Assembly: GCA_015501585.1 (NCBI GenBank)
Contig: JADNRY010000003.1
Coordinates: 620,001 to 684,000, forward strand
Origin: Rhodocollybia butyracea
Lineage: Eukaryota; Basidiomycota; Agaricomycetes; Agaricales; Omphalotaceae
Direction: 5' to 3'
DNA length: 64,000 nucleotides
Shown here: positions 12,001-22,417 of the stretch, piece after piece
Position numbering within the stretch: the stretch's first letter is position 1
Layout of the letters: every line of letters begins with the position of its first letter
Position numbers and translations under genes: made by a program
The notes under the pieces: model-generated
Seen by the model: the letters and a program-made list of their open reading frames with translations, nothing else
Told to the model about the DNA's origin: nothing
The model's database searches: none

Positions 12001-12177
12001 CGAAAATTACTATGAAAATCATTTCTTTTGACGCAGGCATTTCCTGATCCTCCGGCTGAGGTAATAGCACGTTGGAGGCGATACCTGTATGACATCCAGG
12101 TAATACACATGCGTGTTTTTGCTGTAGATGAGGCTGAGAAGGAATGGAACGATTATCTTAGTTGGTTACAAAGATGA
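9043..12177 (+). pseudogene. NACHT-domain NTPase (fungal STAND/NLR-like), probably frameshifted
   Basis: The N-terminus MSFFERSSGFQLNGGNFYNV is the hallmark of a large Agaricomycete NACHT family. A variable Ser/Thr/Pro-rich segment follows to about 9729, then an intron (9730-9777). The NTPase domain has Walker A GPAGAGKSA (about 9946-9972) followed by RLGGCFFFKR. Walker B-like ILIDGLDEC is at 10243-10269 but one frame off, with no GT-AG intron between: the first frame stops at 10265. So there is a 1-nt indel between about 10200 and 10240. Downstream the frame stays open (RFIIASRPEGHIREMF, DPKRSQNFYV) to about 11080. Exons LPPSAELLPLVQS, APEDVIQLWEDYEY, ELLCDIWDLHPLSQLPNCD and PPAEVIARWRRYL then lead to TGA 12175-12177. 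Members of the family are thought to act in non-self recognition or cell death. If the frameshift is real, the protein would lose Walker B. Confidence 0.75.
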
Positions 12178-13341
12178 CACTGTACAGTTACCATTACGTG
12201 TCCATGAAACTTTGAAAGGCTATGTACTGGAAGCGTCCTATGGATAGGACAAGCACTCACGAGCAAACACTTCAAAGGACCTTGTAGTATTCAGCGATAC
12301 ATTGAGATCGTACGATAAGATGATCAAGGGAGGAGTAAAAGAAGAGAGAAGAGCCGAAAAACGTGACTAGCCTGTGATTGTCAAGTAACGCGTTTACTTC
12401 CCTACCCAACTAAAAGCATTATATATATAGGAAGGTGTAAGAAATCCAGCGATCTTCACTGAGTGCTTGACTAACCCAGCGGAGCAAGAACTGCCAACCG
12501 CGTCCTCAGCAGTGTGAATCCAGTACACAGTCAATCTCATATTCAGGGAACCCATCCACAATAGTAGGATCAGGGCAAACAAGTTCACAACCAGGGAATA
12601 AAACGGGGTCATTAGGGGCAAAACATTTCAACTGATCTACATAGAAGGAGGGGAAAGCACCAGGTTGATTGAAGCATGTAGTGAGAGGTCTCGGGATATG
12701 CGAGACATAGGTGCCGCCACTTGCTTGTCAGTGGCAAGATATTAATTCCATTATCTCAAGCCCATATCGTGCTTGACGATTAGTCTCCTCCGGCAGTGTA
12801 AGCATCCTGGCGAGGCGCAGTAGCGGCGATGGATTTTATGCAAGCTTCCAATTCCCCAATTTCAATTGAGGCTTCAGACAGAGTATTGAGCAAGGTTCAC
12901 AATCTGCCCCGCCATCCGCTAATCAAAAACCTCTTCGCCGACGATGTGAATGAGATAAACAAGGCTCAATTTGCCTGTCCGCAAAGACTTGATAAAAGGA
13001 ACACGAGATTGTTGAGACTTAGATTTTCTAATAGCAAGTACTAACAAGATCATGACATGAGGTTGACATGGTGCACGCATTTGGTCAAGACACCAAGACG
13101 ATACGCGACCGAGGGATGAGTACAATAAGACATGACGATGGACCAAAAACAACAAGGGGGCAAATGAGCGTGAGGTCGCAGCGGTAATAGAGGATAGACA
13201 CGAGGGGTTCCGGTATCGAAGAGTCCAAAGGCGAGCGTCGTTGGGTGTGTATGCAAACGAAGAGGACAGCCGGCCGAAGCACGCAGATAATCTCAATCTC
13301 TGTCTTCAAAGCTATCAGCCACTCCCAATGACCACAGCTCC
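12178..13341. other. Intergenic, no supported gene
   Basis: The stretch contains only short open frames on both strands (for example 12394-12621 minus and 12829-13044 plus) without domain, splice support or signal peptide worth calling. Part of 13050-13341 probably serves as 3' UTR of the small gene that follows on the minus strand. Confidence 0.4.
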
Positions 13342-13645
13342 CTAAGGCTCCTGTTCCGGCTTGGAGGCGGCCCCAACCTGAGTCGCATTGGTCTCGCTGT
13401 TCTGGCGCTCGAGAGCGGGCTCGTCTCCTGTGCCGTCCTTGGCTGACTGGGCCCTGGCATCTCCCAAGGCTTCATTTCTCTAGAAGGCGACCGAGTATTA
13501 GTGTATATGATTCACGAACAAATAGAAGAAATGGATACTGTACCTTTGAATCGTAATGACCGGTGGCTGCTTTTGCAGCAAGGCTAGAGATTCCGGTATT
13601 GTCGTCGCCGGTAGGGCCATAGATCTTGGGGGCGTCGTGAGGCAT
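13342..13645 (-). CDS. Small 79-residue hydrophilic protein, function unknown
   Basis: Start ATG at 13645 (RC); exon 1 is 13544-13645 and encodes MPHDAPKIYGPTGDDNTGIS followed by SLAAKAATGHYDSK. A 64-nt GT-AG intron (13480-13543) joins exon 2, which reads RNEALGDARAQSAKDGTGDE and continues to TAG at 13342-13344. The protein has no Cys or Trp, is rich in Ala, Gly, Asp, Gln and Glu, and has no signal peptide or membrane segment, so it is probably soluble and disordered. The clean splice join and smooth composition argue that it is a real gene although very short. A 10-bp palindrome GTCACGTGAC (14144-14153) lies about 500 bp upstream. I do not recognise a named family. Confidence 0.6.
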
Positions 13646-14953
13646 GCTGTAGTGTGGTAGGAGTATAGATGCTCGATAAATGTGGGAGTCGATGAACGAT
13701 ATGAGTGATGGATATCTGGATGCTTGAGTGAATTCTGAGTCGGAATCTTCTTTGACTTTATAGTGCAGCCCAAGACATGCGATCCTTCCGGACTATTGAT
13801 AATCTCGTATTGACAAAGACAAGTACCAAAGGATCCAGCCGTCGTGTTAACTTGCTTGGAGCATGTATTTCTCGCCCATGAAAAAAAACTGACGTCATAT
13901 CTTGGTCATGCCGATCTATGACGTCAGTTCTCATCATTTAAACGGGCGTTTGCCGCCTACATCCTACTTCAAAAAAGTACATTGCTGGTGTAGTAACTTT
14001 GAGGTATGTTGTACTCTGTAAAGCTTGACCAAGAGTGCATTAGATACCATTGACTATCGATTAAATACCACTAACTTTTGACTGGCTTAAATAGATCCAA
14101 CGGAGCAAAGTCGGCCGGCTAGCCCAGCACTGTTCAGTTAACGGTCACGTGACTAGTTTTTGCACGCGTGAAGGAATAGTCTTGTAAGTTCGCAACCTGA
14201 GTCAACTTGCAACCTCGAGGCCTTGAGCCCGACAGAGAATTACTGTTAGTCCCACTGCTATTTAATCTCCCCAGGATATATTAGCAGCTGATTAGCAATT
14301 CATACCAGAGATTGAAGCGTCTCTTCAGAACTGTGATATCCTGAGGTTCCAGTATACCACGACATGCACATATTCATCTAGCCCAATGACCTTGCTGGAA
14401 ACGACACTTTATGGCCCTCAATGACCATGCACGATTCAACCACTGACTCTCATAAACCACTGACTGTCACTGACACTGATGTTCACCACCGAGTTCACGA
14501 GATGTCACCAAACCTTATACATATACGGTCAGTTGCATCCAATTAGAACCAAACACGATCTCAGCTTCTCGTAGGAGTCACTGGCTGGTTACTTTACGTC
14601 GATCAACGCGCACGCTCATTCTCAAGTAAGTACATGCAGAGAGTGCAGTGGCTCCTCTGTGGTTCAATGGAGAAAATTGTCAGGAAGCCGGGCGCACTCG
14701 GATATATTAGTAGGGAGTACATCGTTAATTTGTATGTATGCATAAGTGAATCTCGTGCATCCTTTACTTTGAAGTATGGTCCTCCCAATCCATAAACAGT
14801 GGGAAGCTATCGAAGCCGTTCACTTCTACGCCATTCCTTTTTGCCGCCAATACTGGACTCTCCCGCACATCGATGATGCTGCGCGCTTTCACTAGTCTCT
14901 CCAGCGAACGCCTTTGATGCTGATGTTTTCTTAAAAGCAGACCACTCCTATTC
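13646..14953. other. Intergenic region with a GTCACGTGAC palindrome; no supported gene
   Basis: About 1.3 kb. The only motif I would name is the bHLH/Cbf1-type palindrome GTCACGTGAC at 14144-14153. The region also holds short AT-rich segments and two weak minus-strand open frames (14603-14788, 14764-15018). The second may be a terminal exon of the secreted-protein gene next to it. Confidence 0.4.
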
Positions 14954-15268
14954 CTATTCCTTCCATATAGAGAGTTGCATCGTCGCTCGCTTGGGAACGA
15001 GCACACGAAGAGATTCATCGATCAAAATGTTGAATGTTCCATCATGAGTACTAGGGAGTTGAGTGAGACGAAAGTTATACCGAAGACAGTCAATTGACTT
15101 ACTGTCAAACATAATGTTCGCAGAAGAGCTGCTAGTATTAAGCATTCGTTCCGCATTTGATATGCTGTCCGTAGCTTTATTCTGTGCACTGCGAGTCCAG
15201 GGTGCAGCGAATGATACATTGGATAGAACACCGAGAGTGAGAACTAGCATGACAAGAGAAACTTTCAT
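14954..15268 (-). CDS. Putative small secreted protein
   Basis: Start ATG at 15268 (RC). The first 22 residues, MKVSLVMLVLTLGVLSNVSF plus AA, form a good signal peptide with likely cleavage after SFA. The next part is Ser/Asn/Ala-rich (APWTRSAQNKATDS; NTSSSSANIMF). The open frame continues to 14954, giving 104 residues. A consensus donor, GTAAGT, directly after MFD (near 15103) with an acceptor CCCTAG about 52 nt later suggests a spliced, different C-terminus; the frame with FPLFMDWEDHTSK down to 14764 also looks protein-like. The 3' structure is therefore unresolved. Small secreted proteins of this size are common in basidiomycetes; no known family is evident. Confidence 0.45.
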   Translation of the reverse strand: MKVSLVMLVLTLGVLSNVSFAAPWTRSAQNKATDSISNAERMLNTSSSSANIMFDSKSIDCLRYNFRLTQLPSTHDGTFNILIDESLRVLVPKRATMQLSIWKE

Positions 15269-15917
15269 CTCGACGCGTATAGAAAATGAAGCGATAAATA
15301 GGAGTCCACTGGCCCGATTTTCGTCTTTTAAAGCACAGGGAATAGGGGTGAACCGGTGAAGACCTCAGAATGATCGTGTCCTAAACGATTGCGGAGAATA
15401 CATCCCCTTTCCTTACGCGGAAGAACCCGTCTCTGGCGTCCAGTTAAAGCAGGAGACAAATTGTTATTGCGAGTTCTTGTATAAATCTGTCTCGTGATAA
15501 AATTAATCGCGAAAGCTTTTACCTTGGCACAGCAACGCTAGCCTAAACCTTCTGGACGCAATGAGATAGACCCTCTGTGGGTGGCGATGTCGATCGCAAC
15601 GTGCAACGGCCAGTGACATTCATGGACAACGGAGCGTGCAAGACTATTTCCGGTCTCAGTCCTCAGAATCAATTGCAAGTACACTTTTATTTTATTTTTA
15701 CTACTCAACTTGGTTCTGCCCTTAGGAGCCAAGACGTCTGGAGACGATTGCTAGCCAACGATTATTCTTCGATAAGTAAACGATGAATATTAACAGCTGG
15801 AAAAAAAATGAAACCTGCGGCTTGTATCCCCCCTCCTGGGCTTCCTCCTAGATACAACACGGAGTTGGGCCTAATGTCTATGGCATACAAGGAATTCCTT
15901 CGCTCAGGGTGGCCTGG
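15269..15917. other. Intergenic, no supported gene
   Basis: About 650 bases upstream of the secreted-protein gene and downstream of the thiouridylase gene. Overlapping short frames on both strands, none convincing. The part near 15269-15350 probably holds the secreted-protein promoter. Confidence 0.4.
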
Positions 15918-17588
15918 TCATTGAAGAATTTGTTTTCGCGTTTTGGTGTTGACAGGGAACTTTGATATCCGAGGCTGTTCAAATCCGTTCTGCACTTGAG
16001 GCGCACGATTTCCGCTTCCGATAATCACTCCACACCCAAGACACCAGTCTCCATCCCAAAGAGCAGCGACTTGTCCGGGAGATACACCACGCAAGGGTTC
16101 GTCGGTCACAATTATGAGCGTTCCATCATCGGCACTAAAGAAAGTGAGTTCGAGGATAACGAGGGAAAAAGTCCACTATACATTTTAGCAGTACATGCTT
16201 CTGTTTCTTGCCGGTGACGCACTTTGACCGCTGCACGTATACCTGTTGGCTCTGAGATACCCAAGGGTGGGGAATCTTCCCATATCCATTTCCAGTTTTG
16301 ACATATCACACGGTTCTGGAATAGATCTCGATGATTACTATACCATTTCAGAATCAGTTCCGAATCGAATCGAGGGGTTCGCAGCAAAGGACTCACCTAC
16401 CGGGAACAACATACACAGTGTTTCTCAAGGGGTCTTTATAAGAGACGAACGTTTTCATGGCCTGTCCAGATATTTTGGCGTTTTCTCCGATAGTGTACGT
16501 CCACAGACCGTTGTGTCTACCAATAACTTTCTGAGTCGTAGTATCAACTATCGGTCCTGGCTTGGGCTTAAGATAAGACCCTACAGTATACGTTAATATA
16601 GGTAATTTTTGCTCGAAAAAAACGCACCGAGAAATTGACTAAATTTGCTTCTTTCACCGACGAAGCAAAGGCCTACGCTTTCTGGTCTCTCTGCAGTTTC
16701 CAGCTTGTATTTTCTGGCAAGCGCTCGAACCTCGATTTTGGTATAGTCACCTATAGGAAACAGTGCCCGTGCTAGACCTTGTTCGGATATTGAGGAAAGA
16801 TAGTATGCTTGGTCTTTTACGGTATCTTTCGCCGAAAGAAGTCGAGGTCGACCGTGAGAAGACCATCTTTTTCTTGCATAGTGTCCTGAAGTTGCTTAGT
16901 TAGCGACAGGAAAGCAAGTTTCGAGCTGACTCACCGGTTGCAAACCAGGATGTTCCCGGTAGGTGTTCAAGTAAAGCTCCAAACTTGATTTCCCTAATAA
17001 AGTTGAGCAGCAGCTTATAGGAGACACAGTCAGTATACCTATTGCACCAAACGTCAGGGTTTGGTGTGGATCCACTTTCCCAAACATCTAAAGCCGGTTG
17101 AAATATTCTGTTCCAGTATTCCTTTGAGAGGTCAATCTACCTAGAATTGTTAAGTCAAAGAGACTTTGCGGACGAAAGAGAAGTGCACCATAGAACAGGG
17201 TATTCCGAGTGATTTACAGACGCGTTGAACGTCCTCCCAATCCTTCTCCCATTCACAGCCCTTGTCAGATCCGGATTCATCTCTGGTGTCCCAATTCCTC
17301 ATGAATATCGCAGAAAGATCATAGTCCTATGCGTAAAGTTAGATAATTATCATACAAAGCGATACAACAAGACGACTGACCTGATTTGCAAGCAGTCTAG
17401 CAGCAACCGATGAATCTACACCCCCAGACATTCCGACGACAACTATAAATCAATGAGCTGATTTATTTTTGTCCAAATAGAGGCCGGAGATAGGAACCTT
17501 TGTCGCCGGGTTTGGGTTCAGTGTGAGCATGTGTAGACAGTGCACGGAAGAGACGGCGATGGAAAGTTGTTCGACAGAGAGTCAGCAT
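15918..17588 (-). CDS. SLM3: Mitochondrial tRNA-specific 2-thiouridylase (MnmA/Mtu1)
   Basis: This enzyme transfers sulfur to U34 of mitochondrial tRNA-Lys, -Glu and -Gln, using ATP to adenylate the base. Start ATG at 17588 (RC) gives an Arg/Thr-rich leader (MLTLCRTTFHRRLFRALSTH) that fits a mitochondrial targeting peptide. Next come the PP-loop GMSGGVDSSVAA (about 17430), FMRNWDTRDE, TPNPDVWCN (near 17050) with the first conserved Cys, REIKFGALL, the HYAR motif, KDQAYYLS, and ESVGLCFVGER (near 16670) with the second catalytic Cys. The C-terminal barrel shows GPIVDTTTQKVIGRHNGLW, YTIG and the RGVSPGQVAALW signature. The last exon ends TGA at 15918-15920. At least seven short introns interrupt it. 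All key residues are present. It diverges from the CENP-C gene with 159 bp between the starts. Confidence 0.93.
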
Positions 17589-17747
17589 GAAAGATGTGAC
17601 ACGATACACGTGACTTTATAGGTCCACTAAGAAGCGCCCGTTCGTTGTTTACAAGTCCTGACAAGTCTAATCTTGTTCTGATTCACAAGCTGATATTCAT
17701 CTCTATTCTAGAAAGACTTTTGTCTCTTCTCCATCCCGTTTCCACTC
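17589..17747. promoter_or_regulatory. Divergent promoter shared by SLM3 and MIF2, with a CACGTG site
   Basis: The start codons of the two genes are 159 bp apart and face away from each other. The gap contains ACACGTGAC with core CACGTG at 17607-17612, the kind of site bound by bHLH factors such as Cbf1. A pyrimidine-rich stretch (about 17715-17740) precedes the MIF2 ATG. The regulatory role is inferred. Confidence 0.4.
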
Positions 17748-19697
17748 ATGCCAGAAGCCCGACCTCGACAGAGCAGTATTAGTGCACGGCTTCGTCCACC
17801 AAAGGCGCATATACCTTACCGCGGTGATACTCTTGAAGTCACCAAAAAGACAGGCATCAAGGTTGCGCACAATCCAGGCTCAGATGACTTTGAAGCCTAC
17901 GAACATTTCGCTAAGCAGGCCGATAAAATGACTCCATACAAAGTCAAAGGCCGGAAGAAGAACGATCCACCTCAGGAAGAAGAGCAGGAAGATGAAGGCG
18001 ATTCAGACATGGAAATTGACAGTACGTGTTAATACTATCCAACAACCATAATCATCTCAATAAAGATACACTAAAAGGCCCTATGAATTATATTGCAAAC
18101 TCCCGACAACCAACTTCACCGATTTCCAGAGTTGGATTCATGTCCCGACCCGTGGCGCGCATATCTGGTAATCAGTTCGATGAATTGCCTTCACCGCGTA
18201 CTCGCTCGGCGACCAAGTCACGTCGTAGTACCTTTACTACTGGCCCTTCACACCTTTCACAGCAACTCTTGGCTAGTGATGACGACCCAGTCTCGGCTCG
18301 CACGCGTAGGACGACGAATGGCTACGAGGATGACATGTCGATAGATACGGGTTTCGTGGATGATGACCAGCATCTTAGTTTCACAGAACTGGATCAGGAC
18401 GTTGCAGACGACGACGACGAGCAGGAAGAAGAAGAGCCACATGTAGAATCTCCTCCACGGAAGAAGAGAAAGTCTGACGAGCCATCTCCCAAGCGCAATA
18501 AAGGGAAGAATGTCGAACGAGAGGTATCACCAGAGGAGCTACCACCAGCTACCCAGTCGCCTGATCCCGAGCAGCTCGATCCGGCAGTTGACGAGTCTGC
18601 TGAAGAAGAAGAGGAACAGGTTCCAGTATCTGCGAAGAAAACTAAACTAGACAAGGGGAAAGCAAAAGCGAAAGGGAAAACGAGGGGGGAGACAAGAAAA
18701 GAGAGTCATCGCGAAGGTATGTTGAAATCCCGTTTAATCTTCCGGCTCTCATCGTCCTCAAGGTGTGCGCCGTAGTCAACGAAGACCCATCAAACCGCTC
18801 GATTGGTGGAGGAACGAGAAGTACGTGTATGAACGGCCGGCCCAAGGCTCTACTCTTGTTCCTCACATTAAGGAAATTATCCGGATACCCGAGGAACCTA
18901 AAGAGCCTCTCGGAAAGCATAAGCGGAAACGCGGGAGAAGTAGAACCGCTCAACCTATGGGTAAGGATAAGCCTAATCGTGAAGGAGGCTTGAACCGGGG
19001 AGAATCGGCTGTGGATGACAACCCGGAAGAAGGCTGGGACGACAAAACTCCTGCTGTCAGTATGGTAATCGATTGGAAGACGAAGGAACCTTGCGATAAA
19101 CGTTGGTCGTTCCTTGTTTTCCTCCGGTACCTTGTTCTCATTCATCAATAGGAATAACTTGTCTGGCCAAAAATGTCAAACCCCAGCCAGCAATCGGCAA
19201 CGAATGGTTCTTCCAGCGAATATTTGGCGATGACTCTTTCATTGCTGCCGGTCAACTCATTATACCCGTGCACAAGAGAAAACCTAGCAAGACTACAAAG
19301 GACAATACTTATGTTCGTTCTCGTTCTGATTCTATGCTCAACCCATTAATCTCGGTTATTCAGATTTTCTACGTTATCGAAGGCGCAATCAACCTCAAAG
19401 TGTACGAAAAAAGTATGATTCTCTGCACCGGAGCCATGTTCATGATTCCTCGAGGTACGTTCCTTGTGGTACAGGTGCCTTTTCATCAACTCATTTCCCG
19501 CAGGCAATACGTATTTCATCGAAAATATCGGTGAACGCGACGCCAAGCTCTTTTTCACTCAAGCGCGTAAGGAGGACAGGGACGCAGCTGAGGGCTCTGC
19601 TTCTCCGCGTAAAGTCAGTGTTCGGCCGTCGAGTGAGGCTGCTCCGCCAAAAGCTCCTGCATCGAAGACCGGCAAGAGGGCGACTACGGCAACTTAA
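17748..19697 (+). CDS. MIF2: Inner kinetochore protein CENP-C (Mif2/Cnp3)
   Basis: CENP-C links the CENP-A nucleosome to the outer kinetochore. The diagnostic CENP-C motif is present: GVRRSQRRPIKPLDWWRNEK then YVYER (about 18762-18835), with the conserved Arg and the WW pair that grip the histone tails. The C-terminus is the cupin dimerisation domain: NEWFFQRIFGDDSFIAAGQL (about 19200-19258), FYVIEGAINLKVY, CTGAMFMIPRG, and TYFIENIGERDAKLFFTQAR. The N-terminus is basic (RPRQSSISARLRPPKAHIPY) and the middle is highly acidic and disordered (runs of D and E near 18405-18435 and 18600-18620) with KKRKS-type nuclear signals. About six short introns are needed, including the one between IPRG and NTYFIE. 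Ends TAA at 19695-19697. Convergent with the F-box gene. Confidence 0.92.
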
Positions 19698-20029
19698 ATG
19701 TGTATGGATCCATGTTTTTCTTTACCTCTCGTTTTGTATGTCCCAAGTTAGTTGTACGAAGTCGCCGCCATAGTTATGATAGGTCGGAGAGTAGCCGATA
19801 ATGTCATCGCACTTACTATCTCTTGGTCCGTCCGCCGAGCAACAAGAAACGGCTAGAAATACATCATGCTCCGTGAAATAAAGTTACAATGATAAAAATT
19901 ATATGCGGTGTTGTCCAGAATCTGGAAAGCAAATAAAAAACATTGCGGGAAACCAAGATCAGAACGCTTAGAACAGAAAACAAACATAGATAACAAAGTC
20001 GTTAGCGTTTCGTAAAGCCTCAAGGCAGC
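19698..20029. other. Short intergenic gap between convergent genes
   Basis: About 330 bases between the MIF2 stop and the F-box gene stop. AT-rich with AATAAA-like sequences on either strand (for example AAATAAAG at 19875 and AAATAAAAA at 19931); presumably both 3' UTRs. No gene seen. Confidence 0.5.
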
Positions 20030-21870
20030 TCAAGACATCATGGGTTCGCCCCAAACCCCTTTAGAAGGTTCGCACTTTACTTCTGGAATGTACATTCTCA
20101 GCCATTGCACCATTTCTTGGCTGATTTGACTGCAGCGGGTAACGTCGATAGAACGGATGCGTCGTGGGCCGGGAAGGACCGCTTGGGGATGTTGAGTAGA
20201 TCTGGATTTGTTGGAACGGTGGCCTGCAGCAACAGCGGAAGCAGAGACAGCGGCAATTTGAGCCGAGCGGAACGCGCGAGCATCTTGATAACGGGGGTAA
20301 GAGTTGGCGGGAAGCCGCGACTCGACGAAAGAGCGGAGAGAATCCCAATCGAGAGAAGTGCACCCATCCAAAGTTATTGTATCCAGTTTAGGACAAATCC
20401 AAGGCTGGGAGGAAGCCAAGCTCTAAAATAAAAAACAATCAACATGTGGCGCTTATCAGCAATTCTAGCACGCACATTTAATAGACTTGAGGAAGCATCC
20501 TCAACATCCACCAATTCCAGCTTGACCATCGAAGGCAGTTTGCGAAGAAGAGTGACCAACTTCGGTTCATTGAAAAAGCATGATTCAATTCGCAAAGTTT
20601 GTAGGGGGAGTCGGGTTAACGCTTGGGCGTAGAGCATTTGGAGTATTGGTGTGACGTTTTCAAGATAACACATTTCAAGGGACTCGAGGCTGGGAAATGT
20701 GATTTGGTTCATGATTTGTCGGGTGAAAACGATACCAGAGTAGTAGAATGAGATCTTTGAAAGTCGCGGTAGGCGAACCTTGGAAGACACGGGAAGGTCA
20801 ATCTCCTGGAAGGAAGGGGGATAACAAGGGTCGGAATCCACGTCGGACATATTCCGCAGAACAAGCTCTTCCAATTCGGGACATTGTCGGAGGATTCCGA
20901 GAAGCGTGCTCGGCGATGGAACGAAACCATTGAAATAACCACCAAGCTTGAGGACGCGAAGTCGAGATACAAGTCGCACATCCCAACCGAAATTGAAAGA
21001 GGTCAAGGAGCATGAACGGAGCCGCGGGGTGTGCCCGCGAAACAAAGGAAGAGGTGGACTAGAATGGTGGTCATCCTGCGAACGGTACACTTGGATGATC
21101 AGAGATTCCAACAATGGCGCTTCCTCCTGGCAGCGAGAGAGAGCCGCATGGGCTTGAGGCCGAGTGGGAACGCTCAAGCTGAATGAACGTGTTCGCCACA
21201 ATGCTGGTCGAAACAGATCCATCGCATGGATTACCTGTTCAGTGACGGTATTCAAGTGGTCCAAACGTGGCCCAAACGTTATGGAGATGTCAAGAGGGCA
21301 TGATTTTGATCTCGACAGTTTACGCCTCGCCTTTTCGAGAGTATCGTGTGGGCCAACTGAAATCTTGGACCACAACACGGGAGTGTCCAAAACAATCTCT
21401 GCCCAAAATCGACTGCATTCACAATCAGATAATTAGCAAAGAAAGATGGGGCATACCACTGACCAAACTAGCATCAACGCGGGAACCATTACAGGATCCT
21501 CGTCCCCCATTCCCAGAACCCCAATAACGAATATTGATGAGAGCAGTTCATTCGGTAGCCGATGAACTGGCGACTGCAGTCGCACTGCTTGTTCTAGATG
21601 ACTCTCTAGCTCGTGTCGCTGGCTCATCAAGGACGCCATTTTGGAGTCTAGTGAGTTTATAGCCTCGCGCAAGCGCGGAATAGACACGCTTGGATGGCAT
21701 CGAGCAGAGGCACACGGAACGGTTCCTTCCACAGACGGTAGTTTCTGTATCGGCACAGTATGGTGATACTGAGGTGTAGCTCTACGAGGGGCAAATGCTG
21801 CTGCAGGTACACGGTGGTACACTGACATTACCCAGGGACTCGGGGGAAGAAGACTAAAATGTTTGAGCAC
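20030..21870 (-). CDS. F-box/leucine-rich-repeat protein
   Basis: Exon 1 runs from 21870 (or an inner ATG near 21830). It holds a coiled coil (RLREAINSLDSKMASLMSQR) then the F-box, HRLPNELLSSIFVIGV. An intron whose donor is TTTG|GTCAGT joins LMLVCRFWAEIVLDTPVLWS, a standard F-box continuation; the alternative donor a few bases on gives a wrong frame. The large exon (about 20374-21390) carries LRR-like repeats such as LRVLKLGGYFNGFV, CPELEELVLRNMSD, LESLEMCYLENVT and LQTLRIESCFF. A last exon adds CPKLDTITLDGCTSLDW and IRSIDVTRCSQISQEMVQWL, ending near 20030. F-box proteins recruit substrates to SCF ubiquitin ligases; this family is strongly expanded in Agaricomycetes and substrates are mostly unknown. 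Confidence 0.8.
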
Positions 21871-22417
21871 GATGCCTTATATAACAGCGGGGCCACGCTG
21901 CTAGCTCAATATAGAGGCAGACGCCTCGAGGTCGCTATGAACATGATAGATGAGCACGGATCGATTGTTTCGGACAAGACAGACCTTTGAGATTGCCGAT
22001 CGTGAAAGAAATATACGGATACTAGGAAACAGAAGTAGAAACGGTTATAAAGAAATCATCTGGGTCGGTCTGAGATCCTTTCCCGCCCGAGACTTTTTCA
22101 GCTAACCTCCAGGTGCCGATGTCCCAATCTGCCTGATTTTCTCGTATGTACAACTGACCCTGCATCGTGGGATGAGCGGAAACACGAGGAGCACAATGAG
22201 GCAGGTTTGATGATAATTATGGTCTTGTAGGCCCACTAAAACGGTGGGAGTACAAACGTGAACTTTGTCACTTAGATAAGATATCCATTTAGTAAATCAC
22301 ATAGCGCCTCGACAGTGGCGTCGGGCTCGGAGCATACTGCCATTGTCGCTTTACATCCATGCACGCCTGTACTACACGCTTCACTATGAACGTATAATAG
22401 TCTCTATGATATACTTT
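21871..22417. other. Intergenic, no supported gene
   Basis: About 550 bases between the F-box gene start and the transporter stop. No domain or RNA gene visible. Confidence 0.45.

Noticed and set aside
12394..12621. Minus-strand frame with a hydrophobic N-terminus (MPLMTPFYSLVVNLFALILL)
   Set aside because: Looks like a signal anchor, but the remainder has no protein-like pattern and there is no promoter or splice support.
18394..18654. Minus-strand Ser/Gly-rich frame
   Set aside because: Antisense shadow of the acidic run in MIF2.
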